Source of the DNA: Acidobacteriota bacterium
Lineage (GTDB): Bacteria > Acidobacteriota > Vicinamibacteria > Vicinamibacterales > UBA2999
Length of the DNA: 64,000 nucleotides
Assembly: GCA_020851565.1 (NCBI GenBank)
Contig: JADZCN010000161.1
Location: forward strand, 37,287 to 101,286
Direction: 5' to 3'
Positions 24,527 through 32,930 of the stretch are shown in pieces. Position numbers and translations under genes: made by a program. Each line of letters starts with the position of its first letter. Position 1 is the stretch's first letter. Under the pieces are notes generated by a model that was not told the DNA's origin, searched no databases, and saw nothing but the letters and a program-made list of their open reading frames with translations.

Positions 24527-27010
24527 CTATTCCTGCCGCAACGTGCGCATGGGGTCGACCCTGGCCGCGCGGGCCGCCGGAATCCATGCCGCCAGCAGGC
24601 ACGCCGCCACGATCACGCCGAGGCTCACGAGATAGGCCACCGGATCGGCGACGTGCACGATCTGCGAGATCAGCGCGCCCACCGGCGTCGCCAGCACCGC
24701 CGCCGCGAGCGCCGCCGCACATGCGGCGCCCGCCACCAGACCGATCATCACGGGCAACGTCGTCTGGGCGAGGATCAGCTCCGTCACCTTGTGCGCGGAG
24801 GCGCCGAGCGCCATCCGTACGCCAATCTCGCGCCTGCGCTGCTCGACCAGGTAGGACAGCACGCTGAACAAACCCGAGACCGTCAGCAACAAGGCGAGCC
24901 CGCCCAGAATCAGCGACACCCAGAAGGCGACCTGCAGGAAGAAGGTCTCGAGCCTTGCCACCGTGCGCAGGGTGATGATCTGCCCCATGTTCGGATCCAC
25001 CTTCGTCAGGCGCTCGAGCAGCGCCTGCCGCGCGAGGCCCGGCTCGCCCTGCACGCGGGCGACCACCGACGTCTTCGCGACATCGAGGCTCGTGGGAAGG
25101 AAGACGCCGGCCTCCTTCACGTCCGTGAAGCGAAAGCCGCGCACGTCGCGCGCGACGCCGACGACCGTCACCGAACGCGCCTGCACCAGCGCCTCATCCG
25201 GTGGCGCGTCGGGATTGACCCTCAGGAGCCCGCCCGGCGCCTGGAGGCCGGCAGCGGGGGCGAGCCGGAGCGTCTCGCCTACTGCCTCGCCGTTGGGCCA
25301 CAGCGCGCGCGCCACCGATTCGGCGACGATCGCCACCGAATGGTGGTCGCGCTCCCATTCCATGAACGCGCGCCCGCGCACGATGGGGACGCCGAGCACG
25401 TCGAAGTACGATCCGGACACGGCCTTGAACGCCACCGCCGTCTTGCCCGAGCCGCCCTCGGCAAAGGCCACGCGCAACGGCGCGAGCAACTGTGGCCTCA
25501 CGGCGGCGTGCGCCGTGACAGCCGTGTCCCTCGTCACGGCCTGGACCATCGCCGTGCGCGTCGTTTCGTTGTCGAGGTCGATCGACACCGTATCGGCGGT
25601 GCGGAAACCTGGATCGAACTGCGCAGACGCAATCGCGCTGCGAAGGAAGATCGCCGCGCAAATCAGCAGCAGCGCCGATGCGAACACCTGCAGGCCAATC
25701 AGCGCGTTGCGCGCCCGGCCGGGCCGCGCGTCCTTCACCAGCTCCCCGCGGAGAGTTCGCACCGGGTCGATCGCCGTCGCGTGTAGCGCCGGCATCAGCG
25801 CGAAGAGTCCGGTGGCCGCCAACGCGGCGGCTACGAGGAACACCGCGACCCGCCAATCGGCCGCCGGCACGTTGAGGTTGACGTCGCCGATATCGACCGG
25901 CATGGTGCGCAGCGCCCAGTAGACCGCGCCCTCGAGCGCCAGGCGCGAGATCAGGTAGCCGCCCGCAGCCGCGGCCAGCCCCAGCAGCACGCTCTCGGTC
26001 ATCAGCTGGCGGACGATGCGCCGCCGCGATGCACCAATCGAGAGTCGGATGCCAATCTCCCGCTGCCGGGCCACTCCCCGTGCCAGCAGCAGGTTGGCGA
26101 CGTTGGCGCACCCGATCATCAGGATCAATCCGAAGGCGACGAAGAGCGGTGCGAAGACCGCGATGGCTTCCAGCGGCTGCGGGACGGTACCGCGCCGTGG
26201 CAGCAGGTCGAGGTGAGTGGAGCGCCGTTCGGGGGTGTCCGCAGACTGGTTCGAATCCCAGGCGGCCAGTTGCGCGCGAGCGTTCTCCTTCGACACGCCC
26301 GGTTTCAGCCGGCCGACGATCTCCAGGCCGGCGGCGTTCTCGCGGCCGCGATCGGCAGGAAGGAACTGCGAGCGCTGTGACAACGGCGCCCACGCGTCGG
26401 GGCCGCTCACCTCGAGACCCCGGAAGCCCGCGGGCGTGACGCCGATGATCTCGAACGGCACGCCGTTGACGAGCACCGTCCGGCCGAGCACTCCCGGGTC
26501 ACGATTGAAGTGCCGATCCCACCCCTTGTGGCTCAGCACGATCACCGCGTGGCCGCCCGAACGCGCATCGTCGGCCGCCATGAGCGCGCGGCCCATGATC
26601 GGCTTCACCCGGACGACATCGAAGAAGTTTCCGGTGACGAGCGTGACCGCCATGATCCGGCCATCGACGTGGAGGTCGATTTCGGGCACGGTGGCGAACG
26701 CGTCGGTGAAGACGTGCGTGTCGGCCCGGATCGCCTCGAACACCGGGCGCGTCAGCGGCACCCTATCGCCGGTGGCGACCTGCGTCCGCTGGACCTCGTA
26801 GATCTCATCGACGCCCGGCACCTGGTCGACGCGGAAGACGAGCGAATTGAGCACGGTGAACAGCACCGCCACCACGCCAAGTCCGATGGCCACCGTTCCG
26901 ACGATGGTGAATGCGGCGAGCGGTGCCTTGGCGACGGCGCGCCACGCGTACTGGACGTCGCGTATGGTGTTGTCGATGACCGCGGTGCCGCGCTCGTCGC
27001 CCTGATTCAT
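24527..27010 (-). CDS. second ADOP: duplicated orphan FtsX/MacB-like permease
   Basis: 827 residues with two FtsX permease modules: first TM in APLAAFTIVGTVAIGLGVVA, periplasmic MacB-like domain, TM block after QREIGIRLSIGASRRRIVRQ, a second periplasmic domain, and a final TM block with RRREIGVRMALGASAHKVTE and the ending AARVDPMRTLRQE. Compared with the ADOP at 11.7 kb it lacks the N-terminal prefix. No ATPase is nearby. Its natural partner, PadR, is reduced to about 35 in-frame codons directly upstream of the ATG, so regulation is probably lost or altered. Confidence 0.88.
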   Translation of the reverse strand: MNQGDERGTAVIDNTIRDVQYAWRAVAKAPLAAFTIVGTVAIGLGVVAVLFTVLNSLVFRVDQVPGVDEIYEVQRTQVATGDRVPLTRPVFEAIRADTHVFTDAFATVPEIDLHVDGRIMAVTLVTGNFFDVVRVKPIMGRALMAADDARSGGHAVIVLSHKGWDRHFNRDPGVLGRTVLVNGVPFEIIGVTPAGFRGLEVSGPDAWAPLSQRSQFLPADRGRENAAGLEIVGRLKPGVSKENARAQLAAWDSNQSADTPERRSTHLDLLPRRGTVPQPLEAIAVFAPLFVAFGLILMIGCANVANLLLARGVARQREIGIRLSIGASRRRIVRQLMTESVLLGLAAAAGGYLISRLALEGAVYWALRTMPVDIGDVNLNVPAADWRVAVFLVAAALAATGLFALMPALHATAIDPVRTLRGELVKDARPGRARNALIGLQVFASALLLICAAIFLRSAIASAQFDPGFRTADTVSIDLDNETTRTAMVQAVTRDTAVTAHAAVRPQLLAPLRVAFAEGGSGKTAVAFKAVSGSYFDVLGVPIVRGRAFMEWERDHHSVAIVAESVARALWPNGEAVGETLRLAPAAGLQAPGGLLRVNPDAPPDEALVQARSVTVVGVARDVRGFRFTDVKEAGVFLPTSLDVAKTSVVARVQGEPGLARQALLERLTKVDPNMGQIITLRTVARLETFFLQVAFWVSLILGGLALLLTVSGLFSVLSYLVEQRRREIGVRMALGASAHKVTELILAQTTLPVMIGLVAGAACAAALAAAVLATPVGALISQIVHVADPVAYLVSLGVIVAACLLAAWIPAARAARVDPMRTLRQE

Positions 27011-27012
27011 CA

Positions 27013-27125
27013 GGTTCCTGGCCTCGCACTCGAGGTGAAAGGTGAGTTCGGCCTCGATCCAGCCCTGGTGCTCGAGTCGATGGAGGGCCGGATAGAGCGA
27101 GCCCTGAGCGACATTACGAGGTCAT
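27013..27125 (-). pseudogene. remnant of a PadR-family regulator
   Basis: The reading frame of the ADOP gene continues upstream through VAQGSLYPALHRLEHQGWIE, the recognition helix and wing start of PadR proteins, until an in-frame TGA. The N-terminal helix and most of the C-terminus are missing. The padR-ADOP junction has thus been eroded by deletions on both sides. Confidence 0.65.
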
Positions 27126-27364
27126 GGTGTCGACGGCCAACACCAAGCCTGCCTGGGGGTGAGACGAGGCCGCGCGCGCGGAAGTTCCTGGAGTTTTCCC
27201 TGGTGAATGGGCTGGAGCGCACGCCCCTTCGCCTCCGCGACGCTTTCCGAATTGACGCCGGCTCAGGGGCCGCTTCGTCGAGGCAGCTTCGCCCGTCTGT
27301 TGTCTCGCGGTGGACTTGGCCGGCGAAGGCCGGGCCGAAGAAGGCCCGAAGGGCAAGCGAAGGG
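27126..27364. other. gene-free stretch left of the putative island boundary
   Basis: No coding region with a plausible start or family resemblance is visible. It contains several GGCCGGGCC-type short inverted repeats (around 27,318-27,345) but nothing that I can name. Confidence 0.5.
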
Positions 27365-27544
27365 TGGCTGGGAGGCAGGGATTCGAATTCGGAGCTAACC
27401 CTTTTGCCAAGTGGTTGATGGCGCGGGACTTCTGGTTCTAACCGATTGCGGAACAGTCGGTTACGGCGCTCCGTTTCGTCCACTGCCGTCCACTCGACTC
27501 CTCCCGTTTCTCCCCCAGGTGTGGAGACATTGGGGAGACGGCAA
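27365..27544. repeat. left copy of a 180-bp tRNA-3'-end-like direct repeat (putative att site)
   Basis: It begins TGGCTGGGAGGCAGGGATTC, whose complement ends in CCCTGCCTCCCAGCCA and contains TTCGAATCC, as in the T-loop, acceptor stem and CCA of a tRNA. The rest of the tRNA is absent. It matches 58,593-58,772 in 29 of the first 30 bases and in several later blocks, and ends with GTGGAGACATT...GGAGACGGCAA, which has two GGAGAC half-repeats. This is the usual architecture of an integrase attachment site in a tRNA gene. Confidence 0.55.
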
Positions 27545-27629
27545 CTATAGAGGTCCTTCAGGTGTTGAGGACGATCCCGTCGTACCTCGTCCATGCGGGG
27601 TGATCGTCCCCTCGCCTTCCTATCCTTTG

Positions 27630-28308
27630 AACGCGGACCAGGCCGCGGCCCCGGCCGCGATGGCGACGCGCTGGGGCGACAGCCTCGTGCTCGATCACGT
27701 GGTGGATGTGGCCCGCGCGGTTGCGGTGGCGAGCGGGGGCGGCGCATCGCTGGCGTGCAACCCGCTGTCCGTCGCGATCTCAAGCCGGTCGTCGTACCCG
27801 CAGAAGCGTCCCGGGCGATGGCCTATGGCTGCGCCGTTCGCGAAGCGCGCCAGGAGGCGAGGATCCGGTCGCCGCGCTCCTGAAGGCCTCCGGCGGCTTC
27901 AAGCTATTCCGCGGCGTCTTGACCCGAGCCGACATGAAAGGGGAGGGCGGGTTCACCTACTGGGACGTCGAATTGGACGGCGGCGAGGAGTACGCGCGAC
28001 GTGCCTACAAGCTCTGGGTGAAGAACGAGAATCTGCTCGGCTGGCTCGACGGTGTGCCCGACGCCATGACTCCCGATCTCATCGTCAATCTCGACCCGGC
28101 GACGGTCGACACCCTCGTCGGGCCCAGCCTGGGGGGCTATTCGGTGGGCCAGCAGGCGACGCTGATCTCGATTCCGGCGCACCCGATGTGGCGCGCGCCG
28201 GGCGGCATCGACGCGCTGGGCCCCCGCCATTTCGGCTTCGACCTCGACGACGTACCCATCGAGGAACTCCAGCACCGCCGCCGTGCGACCGCCGTTCCGA
28301 GGTTCTGA
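27630..28308 (+). pseudogene. DUF917-family protein remnant (C-terminal half, frameshifted)
   Basis: The match starts in mid-protein (APAAMATRWGDSLVL, then ARAVAVASGGGASLACNPLS), shifts frame near 27,770-27,850, and resumes as KASGGFKLFRGVLTRADMKG through HYKLWVKNEN-type and GPRHFGF motifs to TGA 28308. The N-terminal half and the signal peptide are missing. It is most like the intact copy at 48,835-50,073 (both share GPSLGGYSVGQQ). It sits directly upstream of the sulfatase/TPR gene, as the 48.8-kb copy sits upstream of a sulfatase/TPR remnant. Confidence 0.85.
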
Positions 28309-28528
28309 GCGAGACCCGTGCGGAGGCATGCCACATCGAGGGCGAGGTCGTGGCGTCGCCGCGTGCTGCGCCACATGACTTCTGCTAGGATGGGCGCGTG
28401 AGCGAGTTGCGGTCTCGTCGGCCACACCTGATGGTTCAACGCGCGGCATCGTGCGCGGCGGCACTCCGCGGCCGCGCGTCATCCGCGGGGCAGTCGACGG
28501 GCCGCGACCGCGTCCGCCGTACTGACAC

Positions 28529-30826
28529 GTGATCGCGAACTGGCAACGGGTCGCCGCACTCGGCGTCGTTCTCGCCTCCGCCGCGGCGTGGGCGCTGATG
28601 CGTCAGGCCGCGCCGCCGCGACTGCCGGATGGCACGAATGTCGTGGTGATCACTCTCGATACGGTACGCGCCGACCGCCTCACGCCCTATGGATTCGGCG
28701 GCGTCGAGACGCCCTCTATGGCCGCGCTCGCACGCGACGGCGTGCTGTTCGAGCGTGCCTACTCGCCGGCGCCGTTGACGTTTCCGGCGCACGCCTCTCT
28801 CTTCACGGGCCTCATTCCGCCTCGACACGGCGTCAGGGACAACTCCGGCTTTAGGCTGGACGATGCCGTGCCGACGCTGGCCGAGGTGTTCAATGCACTG
28901 CGCTATCGGACGGCGGCGTTCGTATCTGCGTTCGTGCTCGACGGCCGTGGCGGGCTGCGCCGCGGATTCGACCGGTATCGCGACGACTTCGACGTGCGCC
29001 TCCAAGATCTCTCGGCGATGGCCGGCATCCAGCGCTCGGGCGAGGACACCTGGACGGCTGCCCGTTCGTGGATCGGCGAGGCGCCGAACTCACCCTTCTT
29101 CCTGTGGGTTCATCTTTTCGACGCGCACACGCCCTACACTCCGCCCGAGCCCTTCCGCAGCCGGTATCCGACGATGCCCTACGAGGCGGAGATCGCCTAC
29201 GTCGACTCGCTCGTCGGCCAAGTGCTGGCAGAGCTGGAGCGCCTTGCGATCGCCGATCGCACACTCGTCGTCGTCGCCGGCGATCACGGCGAAGGGCTCG
29301 GCGAGCACAGCGAGGACGAGCACGGGCTGCTGCTGTACGACTCCACCCTGCAGGTGCCGTTGATCGTACGGTTCCCGGACAAGCGCTACGCCGGGACCCG
29401 GGTGCAGCGGGCCGTGAGCCTGGTCGATGTGTTCCCGTCGGTGCTCGAACTCTACGGACGGCAGCCGTCCCGGCCCGTCGATGGGCGCAGCGTGTTGCCG
29501 ACCCTCGCAGCACCGGCCGCGACCGACGGCCCCGTGCTCTACGCGGAAACCGAGTATCCGCGCCTGCAGTTCGGGTGGAGCGCGCTACAGAGCCTGCGCT
29601 CGGATCGCCTCAAGTACATCCGTGCACCGGTGCCGGAACTCTACGAGTACCGGACCGACCCGCTGGAGGAATGGAATCGGGCGCGACAGCTCCGCGACGA
29701 CGTCGCACGCCTGGAGACCAGCCTGATGGCCGCCACCGCTGGCTCTGCCGCCGCGGCGCCGACGTCGTCGGTCGACAGCCGGACGATGGCCGCGCTGCGG
29801 ACGCTCGGCTACGTGGCCGGCGGCGACGCCCCGGCCGACGGCGATGCGTCCGCGGATCCGAAGCAAAAGGTCGACGTGTATCGGCGTCTGATGTCGGCCC
29901 GCGCCGCCCTCGACCACGGCGACGAAGCCGAGGGGGTGCGGCTGATCCAGTCGCTCCTCGAGGACGAACCGGGATTCGAGGCGGCGCATCGCACGTTCCG
30001 TGACTACTTCTTCGGGCGGCAGCGTGCGACGGAGGCCGTTTCACGCCTGCGGGCCATGGTCGCGGCCCGACCGGGAGACGCCCATCTGCTGTGGAGCCTC
30101 GCCGAGGCGCATCGCGCCCTCGGACAGGGGCGCGAGGCGTTGGCGGCGCTCGACGCCGCGCTCGCCTCGTCGCCCGAGTTCGTGCCGGCGATCAGCCTCG
30201 CAGGCGACCTGCTGGCCGATCGCGGACAGTTCGACGAGGCGCGCACCCGGTTCGAGCGCGCGTTGGCACTCAGGCCGCTCTCGAGTGAGCTGGTCATGAA
30301 GCTTGCTCGCACGTATGTCCAATTGGAGCAGCTGGACCGGGCGGAGCAGCTGATCGACGCCGGGCTCCCTGAACACGCCGACGTGTCAGGGGGGCACTAT
30401 CTGCGCGCACTCATCGCCGAGCAGCGAGGCAACGACTCCAGGGCTGAGGCCGAGTACCGGCTGGAGATCGCCTTGCATCCGTGGGACTACCAGGCCCGAT
30501 TCAACTTGGCCCGGCTGCTCGGCCAGCGCGGGGCGTTCGCCGAGCAGATCGACCTCCTCGATTCCATCCCGGCACTGGCGCCCGAGTTCGCCGACGTGCA
30601 CTTTTATCGCGCCAAGGCCTACCTCGACTCCGGCGACGCCGCGAATAGGCCGGCGGCGGTCGCCGCCGCCCGGCGCGGGCTGCAGCTGGCACCCGACTCC
30701 GCCACCGCCCCGCTCGGCCACTACGTGCTCGCCGACATCCACACGCTCGAGGGGCGTCCGCAGGACGCGGCGCGCGAAATCGCGCTGGGCAGAGCCCTCG
30801 AAGCGCGCGCGGCCGCCCGACGGTAG
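28529..30826 (+). CDS. membrane-anchored alkaline-phosphatase-superfamily (sulfatase-type) protein with TPR tail
   Basis: 765 residues from GTG 28529; no good ribosome site, so the start is uncertain. After a TM anchor (VAALGVVLASAAAWALM) comes the sulfatase/arylsulfatase fold: VVVITLDTVRADRLTPYG, LTFPAHASLFTGLIPPRHGV, FLWVHLFDAHTPYTPPEP, VVVAGDHGEGLGEHSEDEHG. The nucleophile position of CxPxR is Thr (TFPAH), so it is not a formylglycine sulfatase; a phosphodiesterase, phosphonate-type or phosphotransferase activity is more likely. Residues about 450-760 are TPR repeats (GREALAALDAALASSPEFVP, FDEARTRFERALALRP). It precedes the ECF sigma gene. Confidence 0.82.
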   Translation: MIANWQRVAALGVVLASAAAWALMRQAAPPRLPDGTNVVVITLDTVRADRLTPYGFGGVETPSMAALARDGVLFERAYSPAPLTFPAHASLFTGLIPPRHGVRDNSGFRLDDAVPTLAEVFNALRYRTAAFVSAFVLDGRGGLRRGFDRYRDDFDVRLQDLSAMAGIQRSGEDTWTAARSWIGEAPNSPFFLWVHLFDAHTPYTPPEPFRSRYPTMPYEAEIAYVDSLVGQVLAELERLAIADRTLVVVAGDHGEGLGEHSEDEHGLLLYDSTLQVPLIVRFPDKRYAGTRVQRAVSLVDVFPSVLELYGRQPSRPVDGRSVLPTLAAPAATDGPVLYAETEYPRLQFGWSALQSLRSDRLKYIRAPVPELYEYRTDPLEEWNRARQLRDDVARLETSLMAATAGSAAAAPTSSVDSRTMAALRTLGYVAGGDAPADGDASADPKQKVDVYRRLMSARAALDHGDEAEGVRLIQSLLEDEPGFEAAHRTFRDYFFGRQRATEAVSRLRAMVAARPGDAHLLWSLAEAHRALGQGREALAALDAALASSPEFVPAISLAGDLLADRGQFDEARTRFERALALRPLSSELVMKLARTYVQLEQLDRAEQLIDAGLPEHADVSGGHYLRALIAEQRGNDSRAEAEYRLEIALHPWDYQARFNLARLLGQRGAFAEQIDLLDSIPALAPEFADVHFYRAKAYLDSGDAANRPAAVAAARRGLQLAPDSATAPLGHYVLADIHTLEGRPQDAAREIALGRALEARAAARR

Positions 30827-30911
30827 TTCCCACGTCGTCGCCCTTCACGAGGCTCGGCTAGCGGCCTCATGCCGGACCCCAATGATGCTATCCCTTCTTG
30901 GACTCCGACGG

Positions 30912-31000
30912 GCAGGAAAGTGCAACCACGAGACCCGTCGAAATTCGCCCGTTAGGATCAGCCGCCCGCGTCGTCATTACATGTGCCTAGGTCATTGCCT
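30912..31000 (+). promoter_or_regulatory. conserved upstream region of the ECF sigma gene, copy 1
   Basis: Blocks GAAAGTGCAAC, ACCCGTC and CGTCATTACATGTG are shared with 54,655-54,750, which precedes the broken second sigma copy. Conservation in non-coding DNA suggests a promoter; GCAAC and CGTC resemble ECF-type elements, though their spacing (about 10 bases) is short for a -35/-10 pair. Confidence 0.5.
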
Positions 31001-31006
31001 TCTGAG

Positions 31007-31615
31007 ATGCTGATTTCCTCGTCGGACGCTTTCGCGCGATCGGTGCCTGAGCTTGCAGAGTCGGCTGGCGACCTGCACTCCGTTGCCGATAGTGCCGATA
31101 GAGAAGGCTTCAGCCAGCTGTACGTGTCTGCCTTCCCGAAGGTGTACTCGTTCGTCAGATCTCATGTCAGGACGGCGGAGATAGCCCAGGATGTCGTCGG
31201 GCAGGTCTTTCTGAAGGCGTTCAAGCACTTCTCCAGGGCCCCGTCCGGCTCCGCCGCCCTGATATGGGTATTCCGTATCGCCCGCACCGTTCTCATCGAT
31301 CACTGGCGAGTGGAGGGGCGGCGGTATTCCCCAGGCGTGTCGATCGAGGACCTTGCCGATATTCCCGACGCCAACGTCAGCCCGGAGGTTTCCTATTTTC
31401 GCAAGGAGCAGAAGGCGCTATTGCTTGAGGCGATGCAAGAATTGAGCCATGCCGACAGGACAATCCTGAGCTTGAAGTTCGGCGCCCATCAGACGAACAG
31501 AGAGATCGCCGCCATTCTTGACCTGGGGGAAGCAGCGGTGAGCATGCGCCTGTTGCGGGGATTGAGGAGGCTTCGTGCGCGGATAGTCGCGAAAGGGATC
31601 GAGCGTGAACGGTAA
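31007..31615 (+). CDS. ECF RNA polymerase sigma factor
   Basis: 202 residues. ATG 31007 is preferred to the upstream GTG because the related remnant at 54,756 keeps this ATG in frame but not the GTG. Region 2 is seen in FSQLYVSAFPKVYSFVRSHV and VVGQVFLKAFKHF, with RIARTVLIDHWR. Region 4 reads LEAMQELSHADRTILSLKFG, then TNREIAAILDLGEAAVSMRL. The stop overlaps the start of the anti-sigma-like gene by 11 bases. With the downstream secreted protein and TonB receptor this looks like a trans-envelope signalling unit. Confidence 0.88.
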   Translation: MLISSSDAFARSVPELAESAGDLHSVADSADREGFSQLYVSAFPKVYSFVRSHVRTAEIAQDVVGQVFLKAFKHFSRAPSGSAALIWVFRIARTVLIDHWRVEGRRYSPGVSIEDLADIPDANVSPEVSYFRKEQKALLLEAMQELSHADRTILSLKFGAHQTNREIAAILDLGEAAVSMRLLRGLRRLRARIVAKGIERER

Positions 31616-32873
31616 CGATCGGCAGTGTGCGCAGCGCCTCTCGGACTATATCGACGGGCTGGTGGTCCAGCAGAGGGAGGCCGAGCTTCCGTTCGGTGCG
31701 CCACGCGATCAGGAGTTCAGTGACCTGAGCGACCTCTCGCAATCGGTCCTTGCCATAAAGTTCGTGGAGCCGACGGCATTTCGTGATGACCTCTTCGCCG
31801 ATTTGTCACGGCGGCCAGACCTCGAGCCTTCCCGACGGCTCCGGCTCTTCGGTGACCTTTTCCGCCAGCGCCACAGACTGCCCCGCTCGATTGGATGGCG
31901 TTTTCCCGCCCAGCTATTGGTGCGAACGGCTGCGACCGTCGCACCCCTCGCAGCGGCGGTGGCCGTGCTGGTGTGGTACCTGGCATTCGGGCACAGCGTA
32001 TCGGCGGCTCAGGTCCTGAGTAACGCCGACCTCGCGCTATCCAATCTCGTCCGCCCTGGGCAGTTCCTGAACCGCAGGTGGCAGGTCACCGAATGGACGA
32101 TCGACGCCAGCGGCGAGAAGAAGGCAGTACGGGAGTATGTTCGCACCGAGTGGATGGACGGCGCCGACTTCTCCCGCGTGGCCGGGCGCCATGAGGAGAA
32201 CGGCCGTGTCTATCTGGCGTATTCCACTGTCAGAGAGGATGGAGAGGTCCGCCCCCGCGTCTATTTCGGGCCGGGATTCTCCGACGAGCTCCGGGGGCTC
32301 CTCAGCATCGAGCCCACTCGCGGCGAGTTCCAGAGGGCCCTGCTCGGTTTCGGCGCCGACGATCGTCGCAGGCTGCAGACCTACCTGAACCGCGGCTACA
32401 TCTTCGAGCCGATCAGTGGGGAGCGGCGGTTCAACCGAAGCATCCTGGAGAACGACGACGGGCGCCCGGCAGCTTTGCCGCGCGTGATCGTTTCCCTGCG
32501 GCCGGAGACGCTCGAGCCCGGAATCGAAGTGTATGCCGTCCGTGCCATCGATCCGGCTCGCGTGCGGTTCAGGTGGAAGAGCCAGGGGTCGCCGGTGGTC
32601 TGGTTGGAGCGGATAGAGACCGTTCGCTACATCGCGCGAGACACGTACTTGACGGTACGAGCCGAGGAAACCCACGATTCCCCGAGCGGGCAGCGTACTC
32701 ACGTCGTCAGGCGTCTGCTAGAGACGCGCATCGTCGATCGCGATGCCGTCGAGGACGATCCCTTCGCCATCAGCGTGCCTCGAGGCATTCCTGTCCGCAG
32801 GCAGTCTGCGGACGAGCAGTTGTCTGCTGTCGCCGCCGTGCTCGGTCGTCTCGGCCGTGAGCAGTCCCGCTAG
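31605..32873 (+). CDS. single-TM anti-sigma-factor-like protein with a large periplasmic domain
   Basis: 422 residues from GTG 31605. The N-terminal cytosolic part (residues 1-100) starts QCAQRLSDYIDGLVVQQ, similar to the zinc-finger region of anti-sigma factors but lacking the HxxxCxxC ligands. One TM segment follows (AATVAPLAAAVAVLVWYLAF), then about 290 periplasmic residues rich in beta strands (EYVRTEWMDGADFSRVAG, VYFGPGFSDELRGLL). Translational overlap with the sigma gene supports a sigma/anti-sigma pair. At least one degraded paralogue lies at 37.5-38.1 kb. What the periplasmic domain senses is unknown. Confidence 0.75.
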   Translation: MNGNDRQCAQRLSDYIDGLVVQQREAELPFGAPRDQEFSDLSDLSQSVLAIKFVEPTAFRDDLFADLSRRPDLEPSRRLRLFGDLFRQRHRLPRSIGWRFPAQLLVRTAATVAPLAAAVAVLVWYLAFGHSVSAAQVLSNADLALSNLVRPGQFLNRRWQVTEWTIDASGEKKAVREYVRTEWMDGADFSRVAGRHEENGRVYLAYSTVREDGEVRPRVYFGPGFSDELRGLLSIEPTRGEFQRALLGFGADDRRRLQTYLNRGYIFEPISGERRFNRSILENDDGRPAALPRVIVSLRPETLEPGIEVYAVRAIDPARVRFRWKSQGSPVVWLERIETVRYIARDTYLTVRAEETHDSPSGQRTHVVRRLLETRIVDRDAVEDDPFAISVPRGIPVRRQSADEQLSAVAAVLGRLGREQSR

Positions 32874-32930
32874 CGGTCAGGTTCCCGACATGAACGATGC
32901 ACGTTCCAATCGATGAGACCAGGAGAGTTC

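Noticed and set aside
24527..27418. Long plus-strand open frames opposite the second ADOP gene
   Set aside because: They are His/Arg-rich antisense shadows typical of high-GC genes; the minus strand encodes a full FtsX-type permease.
27365..27440. Possible complete tRNA gene on the minus strand
   Set aside because: Only the T-loop, acceptor 3' strand and CCA-like end are present. No anticodon arm or D-loop can be folded upstream, and the T-stem 5' half does not pair.
30912..30945. Classical -35/-10 ECF promoter in GCAAC...CGTC
   Set aside because: Spacing of about 10 bases is too short for a usual ECF promoter; recorded only as a conserved region.
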